From assembly GCA_039881145.1 (NCBI GenBank), contig JAYKKI010000066.1, positions 11,361,001 through 11,425,000 on the forward strand: a stretch of 64,000 nt of DNA, in the 5' to 3' direction. This stretch comes from Druceiella hillmani (Eukaryota; Arthropoda; Insecta; Lepidoptera; Hepialidae). The translations under genes were made by a program, and so were the position numbers. Shown here piece by piece: positions 21,705 to 34,839 of this stretch. Position 1 is the first letter of the stretch, and each line of letters opens with the position of its first letter. Under the pieces are notes generated by a model. The model had not been told where the DNA came from and did not search any database. It saw only the letters and a program-made list of their open reading frames with translations.

Positions 21705-24360
21705 ACGTTTTTCTAATGAAGTGACATCTCGTAATGGGAAATAAAATACTATGTGAGTGAGAGGTATTGATCAGACCATTATTAAAATGAAATAATATTC
21801 TATTAAAAGAAAAAAATAGACCATAAAACGTGTAACTACATATTTAACTATCAACTAAACAGTTGTTGTGTATAGTGCATACATCCTCTCTATAACTACC
21901 ATACGCTACAAGTATATTTGAATAATGCCAATTTATGGTTGGAGTGTATGATGTTCGTAAGATGACAACTTGCTCAATTCTGTTGCTTCAATTCTGTTGT
22001 TTGCAACTTGCTCAATTTTTCATGCTGTTTGATATGTCGTATCATTAACTAATACTATTGGTATTTTATTACAAACTTCATTTCAAATACTGAACTTATT
22101 TTACCAATATTGATACTCCGAAAAAGTAAATTAAGAAAAGCGGAAAAGAAAAAAAAAAAAAGAGTGCTATATTCCAAAAATACGTATTTGAATTTACGTA
22201 AACAGACGTGAATAGATATTTTTATTGCCAATTATAGACTCCAAGATGCATACATCTCTTACGTTTGTTTACAGCAGTACTTTTGGAATTTAACAAAATT
22301 CCTAATACTACTGTCACCAAGAGTTAGAAATGAAGAGATCCCATCCCATTAATGCCGAAAAATAATAATTTTATTTGATCTCTCTGTTGCTCGTAATAAC
22401 TTTAATAAAATGCAGAATTCGAACGTAAGGATAGCTATATAACAAAAAACAAAAGAACAACAAAGACATTGCGATTTCTTAGAACTGGAGAGAGCATGTT
22501 TTTATTCCAAATTCATGGGTTTGAGCTTGAAATATGCTACGAGTCATTAAGGAATAGAAACTTTCTGGTCGTTTTCCAATCATGTTGTGAGATTTAAATG
22601 TATGAATATGTTTTATTTTTTCATTTGGACACTTGCTTGCGACTGATGTTTGCAAATTTTCTTACGTACGTAAAGTTATGCTTGCGCAATCGTGATTAAT
22701 TTTAAAACGCAGATTAAAATTCAATTTGTTATTATGATATTTATTCAATTAAAATTAATGTGCTAAATTATTCCGCAGATGATATACTCACACAAACGAC
22801 ATTCATGCCTGTTTCTATTTTTACCGCCTTTACTGAAGCACACGAAATCGACATAATACCCTCTATGCTGCACCGCATTGTAGTCTGGTGCGAATAGGGT
22901 TGTCTTATAAATAAAACATTACGAAATATTATACTGAAATTCATGTGCAGCCAATGCAAATTTATTTTCTAGAGAACAATTACAACTAAATAACTGTGAG
23001 ATCGTAAACACTTCTCTTCAATATTCATGTAGGACTTTGACGCCTTTGACCTAAACGGTCTTTAGTATTAACCAAAGGGTATTTAATCTTACCCGTAACT
23101 AAACAGTCTTTATTAAATGATAATTATATTTCAAAATTTTATTGGAAATATCCTTATTTTTATATGTATAAATAATAAAGTATTTAATGAATGTTTTTTC
23201 CGCTAGCGTATACCAATATGGACGTCCCCAAACATTAATATTAGTCATCTTCTCAGAATTCTGAAAACCAAGAAAATATAATCGACAACTTGTCTTATTA
23301 TCATTCGACACTGAATGTTCCAGAAAAATTGATATTTATCAAAGACCGCAACACGATTTTTTGATTTTTTCAGTCTTCTCTTTAATCTTTGGCCGCTATT
23401 ACTACCGTGTCAATACGTGTATCCATAAACTTCACTTGGATAAGAAAATATATTTTTCTACATTACATACGCAAATTCTAATTCAATTTAAATAAGTATA
23501 TGAACCGTGTATGTACGTTTGTAATATTTCAATTCAATTGCCGTTTGCTCAAATATTTTGAATAAAACTTTTCAATTTATTGTAAATAACTTAGTACCTA
23601 AAAACCTTCAAATGCGAGTCTGACTCAAGCATTGAGGCTTACGCATTCGTTTGAAGTGAAATTACTATATTGTTATAAATAATCCCTAACATTGATTTCG
23701 TAGCGCATCAAGTCTTTGATAATATGAAATATAATTAATTAAGGGGACATATATATTGCCGTGAATTTAAAAAAAACTCTTGATATCTATATATGATATC
23801 CGTATATCGTTATCATCTTTCTACAACATTTTCTTCAGCTTGAGATACGCAACTCTAGAAATAGACTTTTCATTTAGGAATGTTTTACAAAAAGGAGAAA
23901 AGTGTAATTTTATCTTTACATAATCTAATCTATTTCGGTCAATAACAGTAATATTCACTATATAATAACGTCATTAACAGTAATATTCACTATATATTAC
24001 GTAGTCATGAAAATGGAAACTAAAAACAACCTCTTTTGCAAAGTAATGTTGGCTTCCGTTACCTGAATTAAATTGTGTAATAGAATAACTTGCCTTTAGT
24101 TTTCTCATATCTAAATTATATTAAAAAAGTCTCTGACGGTTTCAGTTAACAATCTGTCTGGAGTGTTATATTTGTTTAAGTATACTGCTGTGTAATATCA
24201 TATTTCTGAATTTTCAACATATGTCTTAATATACCATATAGCATATATCAACAATACTGTTGACGGTGAGTTTGCTATGGACTTCCAAAAGAAATTTGTG
24301 AATAAGACATGTATTGATTAGAATCGTCGCTTTACTAAGATCGCAATATTCCTGGCCTCC
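21705..24360. other. Gene-free stretch
   Basis: AT-rich. It contains a 32-bp duplication ('taacagtaatattcactata' at 23943 and 23975). A minus-strand frame around 22790-22910 reads without stops through a Cys/His-containing segment (HECRLCEY), but no family is recognisable. Confidence 0.5.
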
Positions 24361-24369
24361 GAACTCTCC

Positions 24370-24412
24370 TTATACAAATACACTCACTCACACTCACACA
24401 CAAACACACATA

Positions 24413-24482
<70 letters not shown>
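24370..24482. repeat. Compound (CA)n/(TA)n microsatellite
   Basis: CACT/CACA run followed by TA run. Confidence 0.95.
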
Positions 24483-24485
<3 letters not shown>

Positions 24486-24978
24486 CTACCCACATAAATA
24501 TTTGCTTACTTCTCACCACTAACTTGTACCTGTACCTAAATCTCAAAGCTATTTGAATTGTGATAGATATTCAAATCGCTTTGACACTGAAGCTAAATGT
24601 ATTGAAGAAAATGTGATTGCACATTTTTGTTGGGTAACGTCGAGGTAAATATTAATGAGATAATGTTTCTTTGATTTCACCGATTTACAATCTATCCAAA
24701 CATCTGAACGGAGACATTAACAATTTTGGGTATTTTTTCTTTTGCTTGTGCTGTGAGACTGCCTTTCGCCCAATTTTATGATTCTAGTTCAACGCGAAGT
24801 ACCCTACACGCTTTGATTTACTTGCGAGTGTAAAAATATGCGGCATAAATGGCCTCTTTTGAGGGTTTCTTTATTGCGCTGACTTAGAAGACTGTTTTTT
24901 TACAACTCCAAGTAAACCTAAGTATTTGATATTAATTTCACTTGATACCTTCACGCTGTCTTAAGAAAAATGTTCTAG

Positions 24979-25008
24979 GAGGAAGGACAGACCCGTCTGT
25001 CCTTCCTC
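24979..25008. repeat. Perfect hairpin 1
   Basis: The string 'gaggaaggacagac' pairs perfectly with 24995-25008 around 'cc' (the real loop would be a few bases larger). It is GC-richer than its surroundings. Confidence 0.95.
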
Positions 25009-25017
25009 TTTTTTTTT

Positions 25018-25076
25018 CCAAAAGAAAAGAGGGAACCTTCATAGTTATCCTATGAAGGTTCCCTCTTTTCTTTTGG
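25018..25076. repeat. Perfect hairpin 2, 27-bp stem
   Basis: Left arm 25018-25044 (starting 'ccaaaagaaaagagggaacc') pairs without a mismatch with 25050-25076 around a 5-base loop. It lies 9 bases after hairpin 1, separated by a T-run. Confidence 0.97.
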
Positions 25077-25094
25077 GGTTCGGAACTTTATAAA

Positions 25095-27220
25095 ACACAA
25101 TCTGCTTGTGAAAAATTACAAAGCAACCATTTTTTTCTATTTATTTAGCTCACCTAGTCGAAAATTTACAAATAATTTAGTTCTACAATAATCATAACAG
25201 TTTTTACAAATGTACTCCCTTTCTAGATAATTATGTATATTACCTTTTACGTTATAATTTAACTCTTACATTTTTTTCCATATTTTGTATCAAATAATTT
25301 TAATTTCGCTGTGTTCGGTTCATTATTGCACCTTCATCAATTTTCTCGAAAGGGAAAACTTTGAATTTTCTTCTATCGTTACTTCTGTCATTGATACCTC
25401 AGATCCTCTTGCGTTGAAGGGGTCTTTAATTTTTTTTCAAGATACGGTCCGCTCATTTTTCACTAATCTACATATTCACTAAACTTGGTGTAATCGCACA
25501 TAATTATATTTATGTTGCAAAGGAGAAATGTGAAAAATTAGGTTTATAAATTAATGGAGATTAAAAGCTTTTGCGGTATTACAAAGATAAATTTATTTTC
25601 CAAAGTGTGCAATTAGTGTCACTAATATTATATCGTACTATGCACATATTATTGTTTGTTCTCGTAACTAAATTTCCTATTGAATTTTTAACTACAAATG
25701 CAGTAATATCGTAACCAATTCTAGAATTTTCATTAAAATAATTATGCATATTTTAAAATATTTCTAAGACTTTTGAAGTAACGATAGTATTTAATTTAGA
25801 ATAGCAAAGATACTTTGAATTAAATCAGATAAGAATATTCTGTCGATATGTGATTTTTATATCAGCCTATGGCTACAGTGTCAGCATTACAAATTTGCAT
25901 GAATTTTGTAATTTTTTGAATATCGGTACTATGAGATATGGGTTCTAGTAAAAAAGGAGCCTCCATGGGGGAGGTTTTCCTCATAGAAACCCTTAAAAAA
26001 GCCTCTGTGAGGTTCTTTTTAGCGCTTTAAATTTGGTATTTTAGGTCCTAAAAATTCTGTTACTCACAACCCGATGTAACAATTTCAATCAGTTTACATA
26101 GCCTATCTAAATTAGAGCCATCACTTATTTTTATTTTTAGAATGCTAATCGATGTGAGCAACATCACTAAAAACGAAAAAAAAACAACGCTGCTGAATAT
26201 TTACCCAAAGATTATAAATAGCGAAAAAGAAACAATAGTATTGGAAATTTACTCAAAGTTCACCGAATAACTAGTGTAACGATTTTAAACTCCATATTTT
26301 ATTTAACATATGCGATATTTTCACACCTGTAAATATAATATTAACATATATAAATAGTTCCATAGAAATATTGTATTCCTTTAAATGCTCACAGAAGCTA
26401 AATTTTCTCTCAAATATACTTTTATGAGCTGGAATAGAGATGGAGAATAGAATGAATGCATCACAAATTAATTTAAGAGCAAAATATTCAGGTAAATGTG
26501 AAACACCCAAAACTGTTTCATATTCACGACGAGAAATTTTAAAAAAATACTAGTTTTTCTTACTATCACATCAATATATGAATACATAATATCCTACTAC
26601 TCCCATGAAAAATACTTCAAAAACTCTCAGCAAATCATTTTTTAAAATGAAATGTCACTAACAAGATCAAATGATGATTTGCAGTCTTCGTTTCTTATAT
26701 AATTTTTGATACACGTTTAAAACCTCACATTATTTTGAATGGAAAAAACTAAAAAAACATCATTTTAAATAATTAAATATTTTTTAGTTCACAATAAAAC
26801 CAATTCTTTTTGTAAAAATTCAACTTTTCCTTTTTTTAGTTATTCAGGAAAATGGGTAACCTCCCCAGGGACTGTCGTAAGAAACAATAAAATCAATAAA
26901 TGAAGAAATCAGCACTGAATCTGCGTAGTGTGAATTATACTCGAATTTGACAGATTTATTTCTACGTCCTGTTGCTCAAATGAGCAATATTCCAGCATAA
27001 AGGGTTGTCCTTCATCGTTTCATTGTTTTTTCACACCAAGAACTTTCTGTCCTAAATAATTAATAGTTGCTCTTAGAGGTGATTATGGTTGATTATAAAT
27101 CAATCATTTGGTTTAATACAGATGGTATAAATAAATGATAGCAGTATTTTTTGTACTCTGTCTTACTGTCCATTTCAAAAAAATGTTTAGTCAAAAACGC
27201 TTATTGAATAAATAACCAAA
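25095..27220. other. Gene-free stretch
   Basis: AT-rich. Near 25960 'gcctccatgggggaggt' is a small near-palindrome. I recognise no other element or coding frame. Confidence 0.5.
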
Positions 27221-27225
27221 AACAT

Positions 27226-27385
27226 ATCTCTATATATTAATATGTGAAGAGAAAATATTTCACACCTTTTTAAGCATATTGCGCACACGGAGGAGTGTGA
27301 GATTTGGTATTGTTAAAGTTCATCGGAGAAGGAGTGAAGAAAGCTAAAATTTATATAAAATATATGTTACAAATACATTAACTAA
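27226..27385 (+). repeat. Dispersed repeat, second locus of the 16.5-kb family
   Basis: It shares 'ctatatattaatatgtgaag', 'atattgcgcacacggaggag', 'tgtgagatttggtatt' and 'gttacaaatacatta' with 16520-16815 in the same orientation. It appears as one unit, without the second diverged unit seen at 16.66 kb. Confidence 0.8.
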
Positions 27386-27399
27386 CTCTATCATAAAAC

Positions 27400-28675
27400 T
27401 AAAAATTGATTGTTTACGTAAAACCTCCTATTATTTGATTGGTTCTAGAATGAGGATTGAGAGATCCTTAAAACCTTGAATGTATGACCATTTTTAATTT
27501 AGCTTTAATCGCCATGACCGGAATACGTTCTTCTTCATACAAAGAAAAAACCAAAAGTCTTTTTAACAAATAATCCCACATAAAATTGGCTGTAATATCA
27601 ATGTTCCAAGGAGTATGATTGATTATAAATCAACTTGTGATTAGATTTTTATATTTGACAGAATCACCACAAAAAAAAATGTGAAATGAAATTTGAATAG
27701 GTACATAGGAGCTTATTCAAATTTTGGATATTGTAACGGTTTAAGTTACTTATTTTAAAAAGAACTCAAAAATGACTTATTCAAGGAATAATATTATTCA
27801 GTTATCTAAAGAGCGGAGTGGCGTTGATTGCTAATAGAAATAAAAAAAGATGCGTGCATTGTACCACGAGAAAAATCATTTTTATTGTGAAACTGACTAT
27901 ATGAACGGAATATTTTAATAGTTGTGATTCGATTACTAAACCATTTATAATTAACAGAAATTATAATAAAGTAACAAACACCGACAGATTTGTCTTTGCT
28001 GAGACACTAATAATAGATATTTAATCTGGTTCACGTTCAATTGTGCTGGATCAAGTGATAAGATTTTCTTAAGAAAATTATAATTGCGCAACTAAAAGCT
28101 TGTGTCTTACATCTACATAACAAAGCTCTCAGAGAGCTCCATTTTGGAAATTTGTTCTTGAATTCTTTGAGACTGTTAGGTGATAGTTAAACTATGTTTA
28201 CTATCACGTGTTCATTTAATTTGAAAATTTTCTTAAATAAAAGCAAAGTAGACAAATTTTGATATTTATACATAAGTGTACATATTTAGCATGATACAGA
28301 AACGAAAACACATACCACCCCCATAAATATATTATAAACCATAATATATTGTAAATATAAAGTCGCTAAACTTAATATTAATATACCGTAAAAGACATAA
28401 ACTCGTGATCAAATCGCACATATTTCATAGGCTAATACAGTCTGTTGATAACATTTTTTCTAAAGATTTGACTTTGAAAATCAATAATGTGAGTTAATAT
28501 ACACGAAACTCACCCGTACTACTGTCGAAATATACTTAAAAAATGATAGAGGTCCTGCTAGAAAAATTCATTACTAATTTCAGCAGAGATGATCTAATAT
28601 TTTGTTGATGTTGTCTAGGTGATCTGCTAGTTTCATGATTTCGGTAGGCAGTACCTCCAATGCATCAGAATGGAG
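27400..28675. other. Gene-free stretch
   Basis: AT-rich with scattered short open frames. No element was recognised. Confidence 0.5.
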
Positions 28676-28930
28676 GAGTTAGAAGCCGGACTTCGATGTT
28701 GGAGTTTCTATTTGAGGCTCACAAATCATAGTTAAAAAGAGAAAATCCCCTACAGCCTCAAGACTGGCCAGTTGGAAATCGGAGATTAATGGTAGAGTCT
28801 TTGCTTGGGACCCAAACTACTAATTTAAAAACACTATATCCACAAATCACATAGTTTAGGGACTCGAAGTTAAATGACGGAGTCCCTGCGTAACACCCAC
28901 AATATCAATTTAAAAAGAAGAGATTTTAAT
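28676..28930. repeat. Degenerate tandem repeat, about 85-93 bp period
   Basis: Three related units share a motif like GAGTYYYTGCTTGRGRCYCAC followed by 'atttaaaaa'. The GAGT anchors lie near 28702, 28795 and 28880. The segment is GC-richer than its flanks, which suggests it was seeded by a transposon fragment. Confidence 0.6.
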
Positions 28931-28934
28931 TACC

Positions 28935-31715
28935 GCGGTTTAAGCAGAAAGTGCACCTGCTGCATCAGTATATATCATATCATCGTACATCATCATGTAT
29001 AAACCAATTATGTAATAATTACAAAATGAGAAATTTAAGTATTTTGGGGCACAATAAATTATTCTATATAATAGTATTATCAATAGATAGATAACATCGT
29101 AATTAAATTATTGTTATCCGATATAGTCACGATTGTGATTCAGCTTAAAATATATGTAGAATAATAATGCTCTTCATTTTAACGGTTATTACAATGTATC
29201 TATAAATATATATTACCTAATCTTATCGAAATATAAATATATATTATCTATAAATTTTTCGCAATTTTTTTAACAACATCGACAATACGTTTGCCACATT
29301 CGTTTATCCAATATATTTTTAATTCCTCATGACGATTTAGGTACGCTGAAATCACCCCCACACAGGCACAAATCCTTTGGTTTCAATGTATGGATACCTG
29401 ACATTTAATATAAATATTTACATATCTTAAGATCATAATATTTAGCTGTAATTTTTTCGTAGCTTTTATTACAATCACTATTATCAAATAAGGCGCTATC
29501 ATAGTCTAGACAGTATAGAATTTAAAACAATAAATCATGAATTGTTTTCCCAATCGCCATTATCCACAACGAATCATCTACCGACTACTGTTCCTTTCTT
29601 GTTACTCAAACTCCAGGTTGGGCTTAGTGTGACTATTGTGCCTCCATTTAATACATGACTTCTGAAAAATAATCATGTTGCTTTCAGGTGAGGTTTGGCC
29701 TATTTTAAAAATATTTTTATTGTTGTCCCTATTCTGTAATACATTGATTAGATTTTAATCTTTTTTATGTATTTGGTAGTTATTTAGGACATTTGATTGA
29801 GAATCAGAATTAGAATGATTAATACTTGAAGAATATCTTTTTAGAAAATATATTCTGAAGAAGTAAAAAAAAAACACTCAGATTAAATTAAATCTTAAAA
29901 AAAGGAAATCAACATTTATGCTTTTGTCTTCCTTCGTAAGTTTTACCATTCATTACTTCTTATTTTTCACAGTATTAAAAACTATGTATAGTTTGAGAAA
30001 TAACGTACTTTTACGTTTAAAGGATGACATAATATTTAAATAACCTATATAACGTCAGTCTAAAATTTAGATTATGAAAACAGTCATTGTTTACGTAACG
30101 CGCTGTCACCGTGAAGACAAAGCGGCGTCACGTGTGAAATATTCTTGACACTCAGCCGCGTGTTTTAAAAGCAGCAGGTGCGATTTACTACTATTTAGGA
30201 AGCCACAGGGACATACGTACATACGCATACAATCGGCATATATTTCTACGTGCTTGATGAGTATGCGCAACCCACTATTATTATAAACGAAAATGTTTGA
30301 ATGTTTGTTAGTCAATCATGTTGCAACGGCAGTAAAAAAAGTTCAACCAAGAGAAGTTTTTGAATATTTTCTTACTCATTTCACACATCCTTTTCATAAC
30401 ATTGAAAACAAGTTTATATCACGTAAAAATTTGACACGTAAGTTTTCACTAAAAATAAAATAGTTCTTGTGAAATAAAACTAGGTGTTCTTTAGCAAATA
30501 ATGGTATTGAAACATGTCAATAAATAACGGATGATATGGAAAACCCACGGAAGCGACGCAGTGGTCAAATGCTAGTTTCTTAATAAAATAAAAACCGCCT
30601 AAAACAATTACCAGGTAAAAAAACTTTTCATTACTTCTTGATTTTCTAACTTTTTCAAATAAGTTTATGATTTTTTGATTAAATTTTTAAATTGCACCTT
30701 TGATTTACAGAAATTATTTCTTAAAATATATTTAGTGTTTCAATGAAATAACACAATGCCTTCTACTTCTATTAAAAATTTTATAAGTTATTGATTTTGT
30801 TGTACAACATTATATACGTAACTAATATAGATAACAAATCTACTTGCCCCACACGAGATAAAATTATAATTAATTAATTAAACGGGTTTTGGTAAATAAA
30901 TGCAGCAAAATATAAAATCAAATATATTATTCCCATATAAATATTTATCCTGAATACTGTGGGCGTATAATTGAAAAAAAAAACAATTAAGAGACATTTT
31001 TCTTTCTTCCCATATATGAAATAAATTATACCCATATCAAAATGAATGTAATGTACCAATATTCAACAGGGATCGTATTAACGTAAATCATTTGTAAACA
31101 TCGATGCATAATTATCATTTCAACAATTAATCTTTTTTCTAATTCAATTATATAAATCGGGTTGACCGCACGGACCACAACCTGCTACATCTGAATAAAA
31201 TACGTCATATATTAATTTATACGAGATTTCGTCTTTCTGAAACATAGCAAGTCTCCTTTTCGTTGAATAAAATCTTGATATATTATAAATTAGTTTCAAA
31301 ATTAAGTCACATTTTTAGTTTTCCGTGTAATTAACTGTCCGTATTTCCAATTTAATTTTGCTCAAATACTATATTCCATCCTATTTCGTTTTACGGAGAG
31401 CTGAATATCAAAAATTTTCTCATTTTCTGGCATCGTTTAATAAAAGTCAATGTATATTCTTATTAGATTCGTTGAGCCTCACAAAACTATTGACTTTCAA
31501 TAAAACAACAAAATGACTATGTAATTAGGTAATCGATGATTTTATTACGATATTTCTCAAATGAATTCTTTAAAGTGAATAGCACAAGGAAACTAATACC
31601 TTACCTCTTTTTAAATTAAATATATAAAATAAAAGCAAGCTTTAAGCGCTTATTATTTCTATCTAAATAAAAACATTTGGAATTGAAAGTAGTTTTTCGT
31701 TATCATTGAGTCGAA
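28935..31715. other. Gene-free stretch with a probable dispersed-repeat tail
   Basis: Around 30285-30340 the phrase 'aatgtttgaatgtttgttag' with 'caatcatgttgcaacggc' resembles the tail region of insect dispersed repeats, and 'acggaagcgacgcagtggtc' near 30550 could be its continuation. No coding frame is credible. Confidence 0.4.
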
Positions 31716-31717
31716 AG

Positions 31718-31748
31718 CATTTGTTATCATTAACAATGATAACAAATG
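31718..31748. repeat. 14-bp perfect hairpin
   Basis: The string 'catttgttatcatt' pairs with 31735-31748 around a 3-base loop. Pairing continues imperfectly into the flanks (gaaagc/gcttttg). Confidence 0.85.
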
Positions 31749-32209
31749 GAAGCTTTTGAACTATTTAATAATTTTTTCAAGTTTTTTAGTCCACATGAAA
31801 TCTTTAATATGGTGCATCAATTTGCGGGTTAAGAGCAATTTAAAAAATAAATTGATTCATACAGTATTTGACATTGTGTTTACAATAATTCGCTTAACAA
31901 TTTACTCGCAGTGAATGTCAATTAGAAATAACAATATAATAAAAGACGTTCAACTCAGCAACGAGAAATTTCAATTTCAGTATTTTCATCTTTGAAGGAA
32001 ATTTACTATTTCGTAAAATATATCACAAGCGAAATAAGAGGTATTAAACAATCGTCGTATTTTAAAACTAATTTTGAAAAGATTACCAATTTGATGGTAC
32101 TTCATGAAAAGCTATTATATTTTGAGATGAGACAATTAATGCTGAATCTGCTTGATTGGGACCGGAATGTATTAAAAAAAATTATCTCATAATCTCGTAA
32201 TTCCCAAGA

Positions 32210-32720
32210 ATGTCTTATGCTACTAATACATTCTAATTATTAAATTTTTCGGTATTTTTTGGACTCTGACTTTGGCCACACTATGCGTATTTGCGAAACG
32301 GGCGTAGTCATATACATTTCTGTACTACTGTCATATACATTTTACATTTTCGTGTAGGTACATTTTACCTACATTCTGATTGTGAAAATTGTATATTTTG
32401 CGTAATTAATATTTGACGAGACAATATAAAAGATATACAACATTGACATAACTAATATTTTGTGAGGGATTATGCGGATTATTATAGCAGTGTTACGGAA
32501 ATACTGACATTGCTGTTTAAAAAGGTCGGGGTTACTTTTTTTAAATACAACCAAGTAATTTCGTTTTAAATAATACAAATCATATTTAGTCCACACCATT
32601 TCATATAATATGCAGTATGTTAAATAGAATAATTATGCATTATAGTTCCATGTATTTGTTATTACGCTGTTTATTATTTATTATTGTTCAATACCTAAAT
32701 TTACATTTAGCGAGAACAAG
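32210..32720 (+). repeat. Local duplication, copy 1 (partner at 38.94-39.40 kb)
   Basis: Shared phrases in the same order: 'tatgctactaata', 'agtgttac(g/t)g' with 'ggaaatac', 'catttcatataatatgca' against 'cgcaatatgtac', and 'attattattgttcaata' against 'tattattattattcaata'. The copies are diverged. Weak similarity can be read at protein level on either strand, so I cannot say whether a coding element was the ancestor. The distance is about 6.7 kb, direct. Confidence 0.65.
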
Positions 32721-32724
32721 TGTG

Positions 32725-33055
32725 CAACCATGACACGTTCTTTATGGAATAATGAATGATATTTGTGAAATAGTATTGAGCGCAGTTATATTGATGAACT
32801 TTCATTTAAAATTTAATTAAAAGTTATGTGAAATATATTTAATATATTACGGTACATTGTTATATATTAACATGTTATTTATTACAAATCATATTTTCGT
32901 TAAAATGGTTAAACTCAGCATAGAATATATGCAAAATAAACATGCACTTCCTTTAGACATTATTAAAATTTACTAATATAACCTAAATGTTTCCTATCTG
33001 GCAATGCGATTCCTTGTTAACTTACATAGCAACGTCGATTATATATTTGCTATAC
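32725..33055. other. Gene-free stretch
   Basis: Very AT-rich. No element was recognised. Confidence 0.5.
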
Positions 33056-33059
33056 CCAT

Positions 33060-33650
33060 ATATCCAACTAGGTTTTCCCCGTGGTTTCGCCCGCCTGGTA
33101 TAAAAAAACGTGGACAGTGCCAGGTAAAGATAGCACTTTAAGCAAAGCTTCTTCTCTCACTCTCATGCAATTACACAAAAACTCCATCCGCTAAATACCT
33201 CACACGATCGAAATACGTTGGTACATCGTAAATAATGCGGTACCTAAATTCGTACCAGTGTATATACTCGGTAACTACGTGTATCACACCGCGCTATTTA
33301 CGCGTTATTTATGCAAGGATAAATCATTACCTTCGTAACTAATTAATTATAAATAATGAGTATATAAAGTCAACGAGCTTTTGTAGTTTGCATATACTTA
33401 TTTGCCAATATACACATAAGGATTCATCAATAATGTTCTGACTTAACTTTAAAACGTTTACCGTGTGCTACTTATAATTTTTCCTATAGTTTTAGCAGTG
33501 CATTCAGTTTTCCGTGTGTGAGCATAATTTTTTTTCGTGTGAATGTTTACAGCTCTGCCCTTGTATATGATACATATCTGCATAAATAATTTAATTAAAA
33601 CCCGTTGAGTCGTTTATGTACGGATGACAAACAAAGAAATAACGGGAAAT
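33060..33650 (+). repeat. Dispersed repeat with 'GTGGTTTCGCCCGCC' head
   Basis: The head 'ccccgtggtttcgcccgcct' at about 33073 and a tail-like 'ttaattaaaacccgttgagt' with 'cgtttatgtacggatgacaa' near 33590-33625 match the usual head and tail style of insect dispersed repeats. The tail phrase is also the unit that is tandemly repeated at 34.84-35.37 kb. Confidence 0.55.
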
Positions 33651-33673
33651 GTGTTTTGTTTGCATGAATTTTT

Positions 33674-34500
33674 GAAGTTATACTTCTTTAGGCGCGTTAT
33701 GAAAAAATGATGAGAGTGAAATTTTAAGATTCGTCACACAAAAGTTACAGTATGAAGTTGCAGCGGTTGCATCGTCGCCTCTGTTCACTGTTTTCATATT
33801 CATAGTATTTATTTTCCATATGTTTCTAGTGTCTACACGTTCTAGTGACACACGTGTTTTAGTTTCATATAAGTGCGATTTATATATGTGCTGATAAATT
33901 ATATTCAGTAGTGATTTAAATTCAATATTTTGAATTTAAATCATTATGAATATTATTTACTATTCGTAAATATTAGTGAAAAAATTGTGTTTATAGACTT
34001 TTTCAAGTGCTCCAATATAATTGAGGTTATCTATCCGTATGTATTATTTATTGATATAAATTAAAATATTATTATTTAACATAATTAATACTAAATATTA
34101 TTAATTTATTAATGTTAAATATTTATTATTGGTTATTCAATATTTTGAAAGTAAATAAATAAATTTAATAATAAATTCAATTTGAATTCATTGAATTTAA
34201 GTTTATTCATTTTTTAAATATTGTTATCATTTTCTTACTTTAATACTCACTTTCCATTTTTATCAAAAAGTTTTCATTAAATTTGTTCATTTATTTTTAT
34301 AAATATTTATTATTTTCATTTATTCAATTTGATAATAAATATTGAAAATTAATATTTTACTTTGATGTTTAATTTAAATTTTTACTTCTAAAATATTAAA
34401 TAATCAATAATAAACATTTAAAATTAAGAATCTTTTAATAATTTAGTACAAATTATGTCCTATATATTTATTATTCTTTAAATTTTATTTTTAATAATTG

Positions 34501-34533
<33 letters not shown>

Positions 34534-34823
34534 TTAATTTACAATTTTTAAAATGTATTATCAATTATTAAATAAATTTAATCATTACCGGAAGATGCTA
34601 TGGCAGTGGACATAATTTAAAAATAACATTCGGATAATAAGAGAATTTATGTTACCCTTAATGTAAGAAAATAAATATTTATTTATTTAATTTTTCAAAT
34701 TTAAACCGAACTTTATTGACTGTGTTGATTATCCTTTTCCAGTCCTTTTGTTATTTTATTGTAATTTATTATTTACATACAATTAAAAACTATTTTTTAA
34801 TGATGCCAAAGAAGTATAACTTC
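33674..34823. mobile_element. Candidate MITE with 20-bp inverted tips
   Basis: The string 'gaagttatacttctttaggc' at 33674 is inverted at 34805-34823 ('gccaaagaagtataacttc') with one base of length difference. The body is extremely AT-rich and self-similar and holds a 12-bp hairpin (33912-33941) and a (TA)n run at 34499-34527. It encodes nothing. It separates the repeat tail near 33.62 kb from its tandem copies at 34.84 kb onward, as expected if it inserted into that array. Confidence 0.5.
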
Positions 34824-34839
34824 TCACGCGCGTACATAA

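Larger units (their letters stand above)
24735..25090 (-). mobile_element. Dispersed repeat, minus orientation, with twin hairpins
   Basis: Read on the minus strand it matches 61080-61360: 'ttctaagtca(g/a)cgcaataaa', 'aaataaatcaaa'-like, 'agggtacttc(g/c)cgttg', and upstream 'gaaggtatcaagtgaaatta' against 'ggaggtatcaggatgaaatt'. The family resembles a repeat found widely in insects whose consensus holds 'GGGTACTTCCCGT' and 'CTTCTAAGTCAACGCAAT'. The left part of the family in this copy is replaced or extended by two hairpins (24977-25076). No coding frame is present. Confidence 0.8.

Noticed and set aside
22790..22910. Minus-strand frame without ATG containing HECRLCEY, followed by GTGAGT like a splice donor
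   Set aside because: Short, a single possible exon, with no matching neighbour exon or complete zinc-finger spacing.
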